A stretch of 64,000 bases of DNA from Kaistella solincola (lineage in GTDB: Bacteria > Bacteroidota > Bacteroidia > Flavobacteriales > Weeksellaceae), in assembly GCF_000812875.1 (NCBI RefSeq), contig NZ_JSYK01000002.1:310001-374000 (forward strand). Direction: 5' to 3'. Within the stretch, counting starts at the first letter, position 1. Each line of letters opens with the position of its first letter. This document shows, in pieces, positions 16,806-24,982 of the stretch. The position numbers and the translations under genes were made by a program. The notes beneath the pieces are model-generated. The model was given only the letters and a program-made list of their open reading frames with translations. It was not told the DNA's origin and ran no database searches.

Positions 16806-17525
16806 CTACAAAATAATTCCATCGAAATTTTTGAAGGCCAGAAGCTTTTCTGTCGTAAAGCCTTCCGCGAAGTCTACGCCGGACAATCTTCCCAAATCCT
16901 GCGCGCGGTACGTAAGACTTTCCAGGAAATCTTTTGTGGCAATGGGCGTTACAGGTTCGGTAGATTTTGGGTCGTAAAATTGGGTTTTATAGGCCAGACA
17001 AGCCTCGATTTTTTTCTCCATATAAGCTGAAATATCCACGACAAAATCCGGCTCTATATTTTTCCACTGAATGTAATGGAAAACATGTTTTGGCCGCCAC
17101 TGAGTCTGCTTTTCACCTCCAGATTCTGTTTCTATTTTTACCAAACCAGCTAAAAAACACGCGTCGGAAACCAGTTTCGCAGCTTTTGCGTGATCGGGAT
17201 GACGGTCTTCTATTGCGTTGGCGAAAACAATTTCTGGCTGGTGTTTGCGTATTTTTTTCACAATTTCCAGTTGATATTCCTGCGTGTTCAAAATAAAGCC
17301 GTCCGGAAATTTTAAATTTTCCCGCGTCGAAAGGCCTAAAATTTTGCTCGCTTCCGCTGCTTCTGCAGCACGTGTAATATTGGTGCCCCTTGTGCCGAGT
17401 TCGCCCTGCGTAAGATCTACCACGGCGACCGTTTTACCTTCTGCAATTAATTTTGCTAAAGTTCCGCCGCAACCCAATTCAACATCGTCCGGATGCGCGC
17501 CAATGGCTAAAATATCTACTTTCAT
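16806..17525 (-). CDS. bshB1: Bacillithiol biosynthesis deacetylase BshB1
   Basis: The 239-residue PIG-L/LmbE-type zinc deacetylase has the ligand motif GAHPDDVELGCGGTLA, then DLTQGELGTRGT and the catalytic region ANAIEDRHPDHAKAA. LRFPDGFI-type residues (NLKFPDGFI) place it in the BshB1 subgroup. It removes the acetyl group from GlcNAc-malate, the product of BshA. It is the last gene of a tightly packed minus-strand set (thioesterase, rfbD, secreted protein, bshB1), 8 bases after the previous gene. Confidence 0.94.
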   Translation of the reverse strand: MKVDILAIGAHPDDVELGCGGTLAKLIAEGKTVAVVDLTQGELGTRGTNITRAAEAAEASKILGLSTRENLKFPDGFILNTQEYQLEIVKKIRKHQPEIVFANAIEDRHPDHAKAAKLVSDACFLAGLVKIETESGGEKQTQWRPKHVFHYIQWKNIEPDFVVDISAYMEKKIEACLAYKTQFYDPKSTEPVTPIATKDFLESLTYRAQDLGRLSGVDFAEGFTTEKLLAFKNFDGIIL

Positions 17526-17533
17526 CTTAAATT

Positions 17534-18208
17534 TTATTTCTGAAAAAACTGGTAAATAGTGGTTAAAAATTGTGCGTACGATTTTTCGAGCTTCATAATG
17601 TCGCCGGATTTAAAGTTAATTCCAGCGCCTTGATTTGCATTCACCGAAAATCCGGAAAACTGAAAATATTGCACCGGCTGATCGTCCTGGGCTGATAATT
17701 TAATGCTGGAACCTAATAATTTTCGGGTGGAAACGGTATAAATTTCACCCGGAATTAATTGAAGCGTTGTATAAGTGCGCGGTTCAAAAACCACGTCTTT
17801 GTTATTAAAAGCGATGGTTTGCTTTTTATACGGCGAAGCGATGAAATAAACCAGGTTTTTTTCCTCCGGAAAATCTTTCGGTTCCACGTAATAGAGTTCG
17901 ATTTTATAATGCGTAGGATCAAATTTAGAAACCGTTTCATCGATTTGAACTAAAGGTTTCCAGGCAAAAGCATTGGCCCCGATTTCTTTCGCTTTTTTAT
18001 AAATCTGACCGAAAACTTTCGCATCATCATCAGAAAATCCCTGAACTTCAACTTCACCCAAATAAATTTTGGCGGTTGAATCGGCATTTATTTTATAAAA
18101 AACTTTGTCGGTGTTTTTATGGGTTTGCGCGACTTTGCTTAAAGTTACCTTTTGAGCAAAAGTGAAAACTGAAAAGCAAAAGCTTAGAAAGAAAAAGAAC
18201 TTTTTCAT
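17534..18208 (-). CDS. Secreted protein of unknown function
   Basis: The 224-residue product has a signal peptide MKKFFFFLSFCFSVFTFAQ. The ATG at 18208 overlaps the rfbD stop by 4 bases and is preferred to an in-frame start 51 bases upstream inside rfbD. The mature region begins KVTLSKVAQTHKNTDKVFYK and contains KAKEIGANAFAWKP, which loosely recalls DUF4156/Rcs-type lipoprotein segments. I do not assign a family. It would be periplasmic or outer-membrane associated. Its position within the rfbD-bshB1 operon gives no direct functional clue. Confidence 0.75.
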   Translation of the reverse strand: MKKFFFFLSFCFSVFTFAQKVTLSKVAQTHKNTDKVFYKINADSTAKIYLGEVEVQGFSDDDAKVFGQIYKKAKEIGANAFAWKPLVQIDETVSKFDPTHYKIELYYVEPKDFPEEKNLVYFIASPYKKQTIAFNNKDVVFEPRTYTTLQLIPGEIYTVSTRKLLGSSIKLSAQDDQPVQYFQFSGFSVNANQGAGINFKSGDIMKLEKSYAQFLTTIYQFFQK

Positions 18209-19074
18209 TCCGCCGGTATTTTTAAAATATTGATGCATTCCTCCAAAGAATTTTCCCAATGTTCTAGTTCTACGCCGTAAAATTTTTCAATTTTATCCAA
18301 AGCCATCGTGCTCCGGTGCGGACGTTTTGCTAAAGTGGGAAAATCTGCCGTTGTAATGGCATTTAATTTAATTTTAGATTCAGAAAATTCGGCGATTTTA
18401 CGGGCAAAATCGTACCAGGAAGTTTCAGGGTAATTTGAGAAATGGAAAATTCCAAAAATTTGCCTGTTTGACCCGATAATTTTCATTACCGCCTGTGCGA
18501 GATCATTTGCATTAGTCGGCTGACCGAACTGATCAGCAACAATTCCCAACTCTTCTTTTTGGCTGAAAAGCTGCAACATTGTTTTCAAAAAATTTTTGTT
18601 GAATTCTGAATACAACCACGAAGTTCGGATGACGATGGTTTTCGGATTATTTTCGAGCGCAAGCTCTTCCCCGGCACGCTTCGATTCCCCGTAAACACCT
18701 TGAGGATTGGTGAAATTATCTTCGGAATAGGAAATATTCGTCTCACCATCGAAAACGTAGTCCGTAGAAATATGAATTAAAACGGTGTTTGATTTTTTAC
18801 ATGCTTCCGCGATATAACCCACGGCATCTGCGTTTACAGCAAAAGCTTTTTCCCGCTGGTTTTCCGCTAAATCTACCGCGGTATACGCTGCAGCATTTAC
18901 GCAAAAATCCGGCTTTAAATCATCAAAAAAATCCGAAACGGCAGACTGGTTTGTAATGTCTAATTCATCGGAACCTACGAAATGGAAATCGTACTGGCTG
19001 CTGTAATCAAAAGCAAGTTTTCGAAAGCAGTTGCCGAGTTGGCCATTTCCGCCTAAAATGAGTATTTTTTTCAT
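18205..19074 (-). CDS. rfbD: dTDP-4-dehydrorhamnose reductase
   Basis: The 289-residue extended short-chain dehydrogenase starts with the Rossmann motif ILGGNGQLG and carries NAAAYTAVDLAE, HISTDYVFDG, the catalytic YGESK (Tyr-x3-Lys) and IRTSWLYSE, all typical of RfbD. It reduces dTDP-4-keto-L-rhamnose with NAD(P)H to dTDP-L-rhamnose for surface polysaccharide. rfbA, rfbB and rfbC are not beside it in this window. It overlaps both neighbours by 4 bases (thioesterase upstream, secreted protein downstream), so translation is coupled. Confidence 0.93.
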   Translation of the reverse strand: MKKILILGGNGQLGNCFRKLAFDYSSQYDFHFVGSDELDITNQSAVSDFFDDLKPDFCVNAAAYTAVDLAENQREKAFAVNADAVGYIAEACKKSNTVLIHISTDYVFDGETNISYSEDNFTNPQGVYGESKRAGEELALENNPKTIVIRTSWLYSEFNKNFLKTMLQLFSQKEELGIVADQFGQPTNANDLAQAVMKIIGSNRQIFGIFHFSNYPETSWYDFARKIAEFSESKIKLNAITTADFPTLAKRPHRSTMALDKIEKFYGVELEHWENSLEECINILKIPAE

Positions 19075-19562
19075 GCTCTTAAAGCAATTTTATTTTGTTT
19101 TCTAAAGTATGCTACGCGGCTTTTAAAATCGGGTTCTTCCAAATTTACCAAAAACTTCATAAAAAGATTTTTGGTGTCGTCGGGATGAACGTCAGATTTG
19201 CGAGTTTTCATGTTGAAATAAATGACTGAAAGCCACAAAACGCTGTGAATTGTTTTGCCGTCTTCACTTTTCATAAGAATTTCAACCTTTGAAAGGCGAT
19301 CACCAACTTCAATGGTTTTGCTGGAAATCTGGACTCTTGCATTGTAGCGAACTTCTTTTAAGTAGGCAATTTCATTTTGAATGGTAATCCAGGTACAGCC
19401 GGTTTTGCGCGTATATTCTTCGTAAGTAAAGCCGTAACCCGCTTCCACGTGGTCTTCACGCGCATTGAGCATGTATTCCAGATATTTCACATTGTTCAGG
19501 TGACCGATGGGGTCGCAATCGCTGAAGCGGATTCGCACAAGACTGGAGATTTCTTTTTGCAT
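19071..19562 (-). CDS. Acyl-CoA thioesterase, 4HBT hotdog fold
   Basis: The 163-residue protein has the 4-hydroxybenzoyl-CoA thioesterase-type core: VRIRFSDCDPIGHLNNVKYLEYMLNARED, split as RFSDCDPIGHLNN (catalytic Asp) and KYLEYMLNARED. IQNEIAYLKEV and VLWLSVIYFNMKT follow. It should hydrolyse acyl-CoA or acyl-ACP thioesters in the cytosol; the substrate is unknown. It is the first gene of the operon leading to bshB1 and overlaps rfbD by 4 bases. A -7 box lies only 4 bases upstream of its ATG. Confidence 0.88.
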   Translation of the reverse strand: MQKEISSLVRIRFSDCDPIGHLNNVKYLEYMLNAREDHVEAGYGFTYEEYTRKTGCTWITIQNEIAYLKEVRYNARVQISSKTIEVGDRLSKVEILMKSEDGKTIHSVLWLSVIYFNMKTRKSDVHPDDTKNLFMKFLVNLEEPDFKSRVAYFRKQNKIALRA

Positions 19563-19566
19563 GGTA

Positions 19567-19574
19567 CAAAATTA
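19567..19574 (-). promoter_or_regulatory. -7 box TAATTTTG immediately before the thioesterase ATG
   Basis: Plus-strand CAAAATTA. Only four bases separate it from the start codon at 19562, so transcription would begin at or near the ATG. Confidence 0.45.
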
Positions 19575-19604
19575 AAAAAACCATCCCGGATAATCGGGAT
19601 GGTT
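19574..19604 (-). terminator. Terminator of the bamA-ompH operon
   Basis: AACCATCCCG (19579-19588) pairs with CGGGATGGTT (19595-19604). The A-run at 19574-19580 is the U-tail on the minus strand, just downstream of the ompH stop. Confidence 0.88.
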
Positions 19605-19624
19605 AGATTGATCAAGGTGATTAA

Positions 19625-20119
19625 TTAAAGTCCGAGTTCTTTTTTCACTGCTGGTGTAGCATCTGGTCCACCTTTGTAGATTAATGCGCTACCGTCAATA
19701 ATAAAATCGTAACCGTTGGCTTTTGCCACTTTTTCTACGGCTTTGTTTAATTTGTCGATGATTGGTTTTACAGCGGCATCTCTTCTTTGAGCTAAATCAT
19801 TCTGAGCAGTTTGCTGAATTTGTTGCAGGTTTTGTTGTTTTTTCTGAAGATCAGTTTCTTTTGCTGTTCTTTGAGCTTCAGTTAATTTCGCACCTTCTGC
19901 CTGATATTGCTGAACTTCTTTTTGAAAAGCTTCAGCTTGTTTTTGTAATTCGTCACCTTTAGTTTTGCTGAAAACATCCAAATCGTTGGTCATTTTTTTA
20001 GTTTCCGGCATTGCAGCTAATACAGATTCGTAGTCCATCATCGCCATTTTTTGGGCTTTTGCAACTCCTACAGTTAGAAACATCATTACTGCTGCAAATA
20101 ATACACTTAATTTTTTCAT
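19625..20119 (-). CDS. OmpH/Skp-family periplasmic chaperone (second copy)
   Basis: The 164-residue product has a signal peptide (MKKLSVLFAAVMMFLTVGVAKA). The long helical hairpin of Skp/OmpH follows (about 40-120, Gln/Lys-rich, KKQQNLQQIQQTAQNDLAQRR). The C-terminal core reads VEKVAKANGYDFIIDGSALIYKGG. Skp holds unfolded outer-membrane proteins in the periplasm and delivers them to BamA. It is the last gene of the DUF6089-uppS-bamA-ompH-ompH operon, 46 bases after the first copy, followed by a strong terminator. The pair is a tandem duplication that has diverged. Confidence 0.9.
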   Translation of the reverse strand: MKKLSVLFAAVMMFLTVGVAKAQKMAMMDYESVLAAMPETKKMTNDLDVFSKTKGDELQKQAEAFQKEVQQYQAEGAKLTEAQRTAKETDLQKKQQNLQQIQQTAQNDLAQRRDAAVKPIIDKLNKAVEKVAKANGYDFIIDGSALIYKGGPDATPAVKKELGL

Positions 20120-20165
20120 AATTGGGGTTAAATTTATCGTTCGTTTTTGTTGTTTAAAAATTATT

Positions 20166-20711
20166 TTATTTCTTCTTTTTTTCTGCCGCTTTTTCGGGGG
20201 AATTTTTCAGCAGCAAATCTAAGACTTTATCGGTATAATCGTACTTTTTATCGAGAAAAATCACACTGATGTTGTTGCTTTTATCAAGAACTATGCCCAA
20301 GGTGTTTTTCTCTGATACTGTGCGTATTGCATTCCAGATTTGGTCCTGAAAAGGTTTGGTTAGATTGGACCTCACATTGTTGATTTCACCCATGGCACCG
20401 AAACGGTTATTAATCATGGTTTTAATCTTTTTATCCAGATCATCCACTTCTTTCTGACGAAGTTTCAGTTGGTCACCAACGAGTAGAACTCTTTCGTTTT
20501 CCAGGGCTTCTTTTTTCTTGTCAAATTCTGTCTGAAGCGTTTGAATTTCATTTTGCCAGTTCGTGATCTGCTCGGTGAGCCGTGCTTCAGCATCTTTGTA
20601 CTGAGGCAGTTTGTTCAGGATATAATTGGTATCTACGACACCTATTTTCTGTGCGCTTACCGTAAGTGTAAAGGCAAAGAGAAAAATTAACAGCTTAAAC
20701 TTTTTCATCAC
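20166..20711 (-). CDS. OmpH/Skp-family periplasmic chaperone (first copy)
   Basis: The 181-residue product has a signal peptide ending in VSAQ. Then come IGVVDTNYILNKLPQYKDAE (family N-terminal strand), a helical hairpin (about 45-110) and the C-terminal core NTLGIVLDKSNNISVIFLDKKYDYTD. A Lys-rich tail (AAEKKKK) closes it. The role is as for Skp: a chaperone for outer-membrane proteins. It starts 9 bases after bamA, which supports joint expression with the BAM core. Confidence 0.9.
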   Translation of the reverse strand: MMKKFKLLIFLFAFTLTVSAQKIGVVDTNYILNKLPQYKDAEARLTEQITNWQNEIQTLQTEFDKKKEALENERVLLVGDQLKLRQKEVDDLDKKIKTMINNRFGAMGEINNVRSNLTKPFQDQIWNAIRTVSEKNTLGIVLDKSNNISVIFLDKKYDYTDKVLDLLLKNSPEKAAEKKKK

Positions 20712-20720
20712 TAAAATGAT

Positions 20721-23255
20721 TTAGAGCGATTGATTCATCAGGAAGTGAGTTTTCCAGCCGGAAGGTTCAGAACCTGAAAGTGTTTTATCAAAACCGTAGG
20801 CAAAATCAAATCCAATCAATCCAAAAGCGCCCATATACACGCGGATACCAAGTCCGGCAGAGCGTTTTAGCTGGAACGGATTATAGCTTCCGAAGGAATT
20901 ATAAGCGTTTCCACCTTCAAGGAAAGATAAAGCGTAGATTTTCGCGGTTTGGTTCATTGAGATTGGATATCTTAACTCTAACGCGAATCTGTTATAAATT
21001 GTTGCACCACCATATGGCGTTACATCATCTACTGATCCACCGGAAGAGGAAGCGTTTTCATATCCACGAAGGGGAACGAGCTCGCGACCGTCATATCTGC
21101 CACCCATAAGTCCTGTACCACCAACATAAAATCTTTCAAAAGGCGGTGCTCCCAACTCTTTGTTATAACCGTTCAGGAAGCCCATTTCTGCAGTACTTCT
21201 TAATACCAGTTTACCTGCAACCGTGTTGTAAGCATCAGCTTTAAATTTTACTTTATAAAACTCCAGCCATTTGTATTTTTCAATCGGCTCCATGGTAGAA
21301 TAATCTTTATCGCTGAAAAGACTGTATGGCGGCGTGAATTTCACCGAAGCTTCGATGTTGGAACCCATGGTCGGGAAAATCGGGTCTAAACCAGCAGAAT
21401 TTCTGCTTAAACCAATATTAAAACTGAAGTTTTTCGCTGATCCATAATATTCCGTGGTGTTCCCAAACTGGAACGGATAATTTTGGAAATCGTAGCTCTG
21501 GTACTGGATTCCGGTATATAAAGAGAAATAATCATCCGGCCATCTTAAAAGTCTGTTCAGACCTGCGCTGGCGGAGAAGATATTTAGTTTTTGGGTCAAG
21601 CCAAACTGGTCGCTATATCTTACCAAAGACTGGTTAACACCAATTGAAAGCGCTGTTGGACGTGTTCCGAATAACCATGGTTCTGTAAACGAAATACCAT
21701 AGTTCTGGAAATATTGTCCCGCCTGCGCCTGAATTGAAAGCGTTTGCCCGTCTCCTTGCGGAACAGGTTTGAAATCCTTTAATTTCAAGAAATTTCTCAA
21801 AGAGAAGTTGTTAAATGTAAGTCCCAGCGTACCGATAAATGAGCCGCCACCGTAACCAGCCTGAAGCTGCACTTGTGAGGAACCTTTTTCAACCAATGTC
21901 CAGTGAACATCAACAGTATTGTCCTGCGGATTTGGGTTAATCTGTTGCCCAACTTGCTGCGGATCAAAAAACTGCATTCCGGCTAAATCGAAGTACGTTC
22001 TTTTGATATCGCTTTTTGAGAATAAACTTCCCGGTTTTGTACGTAAGGAACGCAGGATTACGTGGTCATGCGTTGTAGTGTTTCCACTCCAGGTTACACG
22101 GTTCCAGGTCGCTTTTTCACCTTCATTAATACGGATTTCCAGATTGATTGAATCTCCTACCACCGATTTTTCAATTGGCGTTACGTTGGAGAAAAGATAA
22201 CCGTTGTTCATGTACAGCGACTTGATGTCTGAATCGTCTTCTTTACCGCCGTCTTCACCAACTTTTTTATTAAATCCTACAGCATCATAAATATCACCGG
22301 ATTTATAGCCTAAAACTTTCTGCAGATAATCTGTGGAATAAGCCGTATTTCCAAGAAAATTTATATCTCCGATATAATATTTTTTACCTTCGTTTAATTT
22401 GACATTAATTTCAAATTGGTTTTGCTGGTTGCGCCACACCGAATCGGAAACGATTTTAGCATCGCGGAAACCTAAGGAACGGTAATAGTTGATCAAGTTA
22501 TCTTTATCAGCTTCATACTTTTCCTCGATGAATCTGGAAGGTTTTAAAATACCTTTTATGCTGAAACTTTTCTGCTTTGTATCTTTAAAGGCTTTATTAC
22601 GCAGTTTTCGGTCGGAAACGCTTTCGTTTCCTTCAAACTCAATATGGCTGATTTTGATTTTTTTACCTTTATCAACCTCAATGGTCCAGTCTACCAAATC
22701 AGGATCACCCGCGTTTACTTTATCCTGAATGGAAATTTTCGCGTCAGCATAGCCTTTTTTAATATATTCCTGCGGAATATTGGTTTTTAGGGTCGAAATT
22801 AAATTCTGTGTGATTTTTGTACCCGGTTTTAGATTGTTGTCTTTCGCCAGTTTCTCACTTTTTGATTTTCCAATGCCTTTTCCGGTGAATTTTACTTCAC
22901 CTAATTCTTTAAGATCCTGAAGGTTAAAACGCAGAACTACCTGATCGCCTTCAATGCTTTGAACATAAACTTCAACTACGGAAAAAGATTGTTGATCCCA
23001 AAGCTTTTTAATCGCATTACTGATCTTTTGTCCCGGGATTTCCACGCTCTCATTTTTATTAAGACCCGTAAATCTTAAAATCTGAGCAGCGCTGTATTTT
23101 TTTACGCCATCTACGACAATGTCTTTCAGGATATAGGTGCCAGCTTCGTTTTGAGCGTAGACAGGATTGTTTTCCTGAGGCTGTTCGGGGGTAACCTGAC
23201 CATAGAAATGTGCCGATGCCACAAACATGATGATGGGTAGGAATTTAAACTTCAT
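20721..23255 (-). CDS. bamA: Outer membrane assembly factor BamA
   Basis: The 844-residue Omp85 protein has a signal peptide (MKFKFLPIIMFVASAHFYGQ). Five POTRA-type repeats follow (about 35-440), with ILKDIVVDGVKKYSAAQILRF, LGEVKFTGKGIGKSK, ISHIEFEGNESVSDRKLR, IGDINFLGNTAYSTDYL and WNRVTWSGNTTTHDHVILR. The C-terminal 16-strand barrel carries the conserved GGTGLMGGRYDGRELVPLRGY-type loop (the RGY motif). It inserts beta-barrel proteins into the outer membrane. It ends FLMNQSL, lacking the usual terminal aromatic. It is in an operon with uppS and two skp genes. Confidence 0.95.
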   Translation of the reverse strand: MKFKFLPIIMFVASAHFYGQVTPEQPQENNPVYAQNEAGTYILKDIVVDGVKKYSAAQILRFTGLNKNESVEIPGQKISNAIKKLWDQQSFSVVEVYVQSIEGDQVVLRFNLQDLKELGEVKFTGKGIGKSKSEKLAKDNNLKPGTKITQNLISTLKTNIPQEYIKKGYADAKISIQDKVNAGDPDLVDWTIEVDKGKKIKISHIEFEGNESVSDRKLRNKAFKDTKQKSFSIKGILKPSRFIEEKYEADKDNLINYYRSLGFRDAKIVSDSVWRNQQNQFEINVKLNEGKKYYIGDINFLGNTAYSTDYLQKVLGYKSGDIYDAVGFNKKVGEDGGKEDDSDIKSLYMNNGYLFSNVTPIEKSVVGDSINLEIRINEGEKATWNRVTWSGNTTTHDHVILRSLRTKPGSLFSKSDIKRTYFDLAGMQFFDPQQVGQQINPNPQDNTVDVHWTLVEKGSSQVQLQAGYGGGSFIGTLGLTFNNFSLRNFLKLKDFKPVPQGDGQTLSIQAQAGQYFQNYGISFTEPWLFGTRPTALSIGVNQSLVRYSDQFGLTQKLNIFSASAGLNRLLRWPDDYFSLYTGIQYQSYDFQNYPFQFGNTTEYYGSAKNFSFNIGLSRNSAGLDPIFPTMGSNIEASVKFTPPYSLFSDKDYSTMEPIEKYKWLEFYKVKFKADAYNTVAGKLVLRSTAEMGFLNGYNKELGAPPFERFYVGGTGLMGGRYDGRELVPLRGYENASSSGGSVDDVTPYGGATIYNRFALELRYPISMNQTAKIYALSFLEGGNAYNSFGSYNPFQLKRSAGLGIRVYMGAFGLIGFDFAYGFDKTLSGSEPSGWKTHFLMNQSL

Positions 23256-23281
23256 TTTTATCTTGCTATCTTTCTTTATAA

Positions 23282-24031
23282 TTATATTTCGTCCAGCTGC
23301 TCGCTGATTTTGCCGAATCTTCGCTCTTTACACTGATAATTGTAAACGCAGCGGTAAAAATCTTCCGCAGTAAAATCTGGCCATAAAATGTCTAAAAACT
23401 GCAATTCTGCATAAGCGATTTGCCAAAGCAGGAAATTGCTGATTCTAACTTCACCACTGGTTCTGATAAGAAGATCCACCGGTGGAAGGTCCTTGGTGTA
23501 AAGATGGTTTTCGAACAGTTCTTCATTGATGTCCTCTTCAGAAATTTCCCCTTCTTTTAGCTTTTTTCCTATTTTTTTTACCGCGTCCAAAATCTCCTTC
23601 TGCGAACCGTAGCTCAATGCCAAAACAAGGTTTCCCTTGTCGTTATTTTTGGTCATATCTACCAGCTGCATCATCTGTTCTTGAACGAGTGGCGGTAACT
23701 TTTTAATATCACCAATCACATGCATGCGCAAACCTTTGCTGAAAATTTCTTCACCTTCCAGCAGAAGCGTTTCGGAGATTAAACTCATCAGCGTGTTTAC
23801 CTCATCATCCGGTCTCTTCCAGTTTTCAGATGAAAAAGTGTAAAGGGTAAGATATGGAATGTGGAGTTCGTTACAGGCACTTACGGCATTCCGCACTGCC
23901 TGGATTGCGTGTTTATGCCCAAAAGTGCGTTCTTTACCTCGGGATTTTGCCCAACGCCCATTACCATCCATAATAATGGCGACATGTTTCGGTAAGTGGT
24001 CAGGATTTATTTTTTCTTTGATGGATTCCAT
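23282..24031 (-). CDS. uppS: Isoprenyl transferase (undecaprenyl diphosphate synthase)
   Basis: The 249-residue cis-prenyltransferase carries VAIIMDGNGRWAKSRGKERTFGH (catalytic Asp in MDGNGRW), LTLYTFSSENWKRP, ALSYGSQKEI and the C-terminal LLIRTSGEVRISNFLLWQIAY. It builds the undecaprenyl carrier for peptidoglycan and surface glycans. It lies 3 bases from the DUF6089 gene and 26 bases before bamA, so carrier-lipid synthesis and outer-membrane assembly are co-expressed. The carrier also serves the exopolysaccharide operon at 25-33 kb. Confidence 0.95.
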   Translation of the reverse strand: MESIKEKINPDHLPKHVAIIMDGNGRWAKSRGKERTFGHKHAIQAVRNAVSACNELHIPYLTLYTFSSENWKRPDDEVNTLMSLISETLLLEGEEIFSKGLRMHVIGDIKKLPPLVQEQMMQLVDMTKNNDKGNLVLALSYGSQKEILDAVKKIGKKLKEGEISEEDINEELFENHLYTKDLPPVDLLIRTSGEVRISNFLLWQIAYAELQFLDILWPDFTAEDFYRCVYNYQCKERRFGKISEQLDEI

Positions 24032-24034
24032 TAT

Positions 24035-24808
24035 TTAATCGCAAAAACAAGGTGGTCTGCCGAATGAATAACTAAGGCCTAAAGTAATAGAATTCACCCA
24101 ATCTTTCGAATTCGGATTTCCAATTTGTCGGTCTCTTTTAATTTCAGCTACCTGCTGATCAGTAAGTGTACTTTTGGTTATACTTATATTTTTATCCTCT
24201 ACAGTGCTGTAATCAACAGAGTCGGAAAAAGTGGGACGGAACATTAATTCTCCAAAAAGTGCCCAGTTATAGTTAAATTTATATTTCAGCCCAGCACCGA
24301 AGGGAACTGCTAAAGTAACGTCGGTAACATATTCCGCGGCGTTTACTATATTGTCTTTTATAACTAATTGCGGCGTCTTATAAAGCATTCCTCCAACACC
24401 ACCGAATATATAAGGACTCAGCAAACTCTCCTGCTCCTCGTTCACCTGAAAGAAATTGTATTCAAACAAAACATCAGCTTCGTAAATAGAGTTGCTGCCT
24501 TCAAGATATCTGTTGCGGCGGTAAAATTCTTTCGCGTGCGCATCTGAAAACTGAATGTGGCTGTAGCCAAGATTTACACGTATTGATTGATAAGGACTGA
24601 TGTTCCGGCGGTACAGGATGCCACCGTAAAACGGAATACCAAGTTCGCGGTAATTGCCAAGTGGTTTCTGTAAAATATAGTTGGTTCTGCCAATGTCACC
24701 CACCAAATTGCTCATTCCCAATTGGACACCGATTTCATGCCGCTGCCCTTTTACGGAAAACGAAATGAAAAAGAGCACAATAAAAAAGTATATAATTTTC
24801 TTTTGCAT
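24035..24808 (-). CDS. DUF6089 family outer-membrane beta-barrel protein
   Basis: The 257-residue product has a signal peptide (MQKKIIYFFIVLFFISFSVKG). Beta-strand repeats typical of small outer-membrane barrels follow (HEIGVQLGMSNLVGDIGRTN, IRVNLGYSHIQFSD, SPYIFGGVGGMLYK, WVNSITLGLSYSFG), matching DUF6089 of Bacteroidota. The function is unknown. The position as first gene before uppS and bamA is typical of the phylum. It ends in PPCFCD with two unpaired-looking Cys. It is driven by the -7 box at 24841. Confidence 0.85.
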   Translation of the reverse strand: MQKKIIYFFIVLFFISFSVKGQRHEIGVQLGMSNLVGDIGRTNYILQKPLGNYRELGIPFYGGILYRRNISPYQSIRVNLGYSHIQFSDAHAKEFYRRNRYLEGSNSIYEADVLFEYNFFQVNEEQESLLSPYIFGGVGGMLYKTPQLVIKDNIVNAAEYVTDVTLAVPFGAGLKYKFNYNWALFGELMFRPTFSDSVDYSTVEDKNISITKSTLTDQQVAEIKRDRQIGNPNSKDWVNSITLGLSYSFGRPPCFCD

Positions 24809-24840
24809 GAAAATTGGGAATCAAAATTTATAAATTGCTG

Positions 24841-24848
24841 CAAATATA
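24841..24848 (-). promoter_or_regulatory. -7 box TATATTTG for the DUF6089-uppS-bamA-ompH operon
   Basis: Plus-strand CAAATATA, 32 bases from the ATG. The rest of the 24809-24982 gap is AT-rich and shows no hairpin with a U-tail for the upstream exopolysaccharide operon. Confidence 0.6.
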
Positions 24849-24982
24849 AAACAATTTTACCTGAATGAAATTCTTAATATTTAGTTAAATAACCTCAAAA
24901 AAGCATAATTTTTAACGGCTATTTAAGGCAATTTTTTCGTTTTTTAATATTTAGTTTTAAATTCTGTAATCTCGGTAAAACG

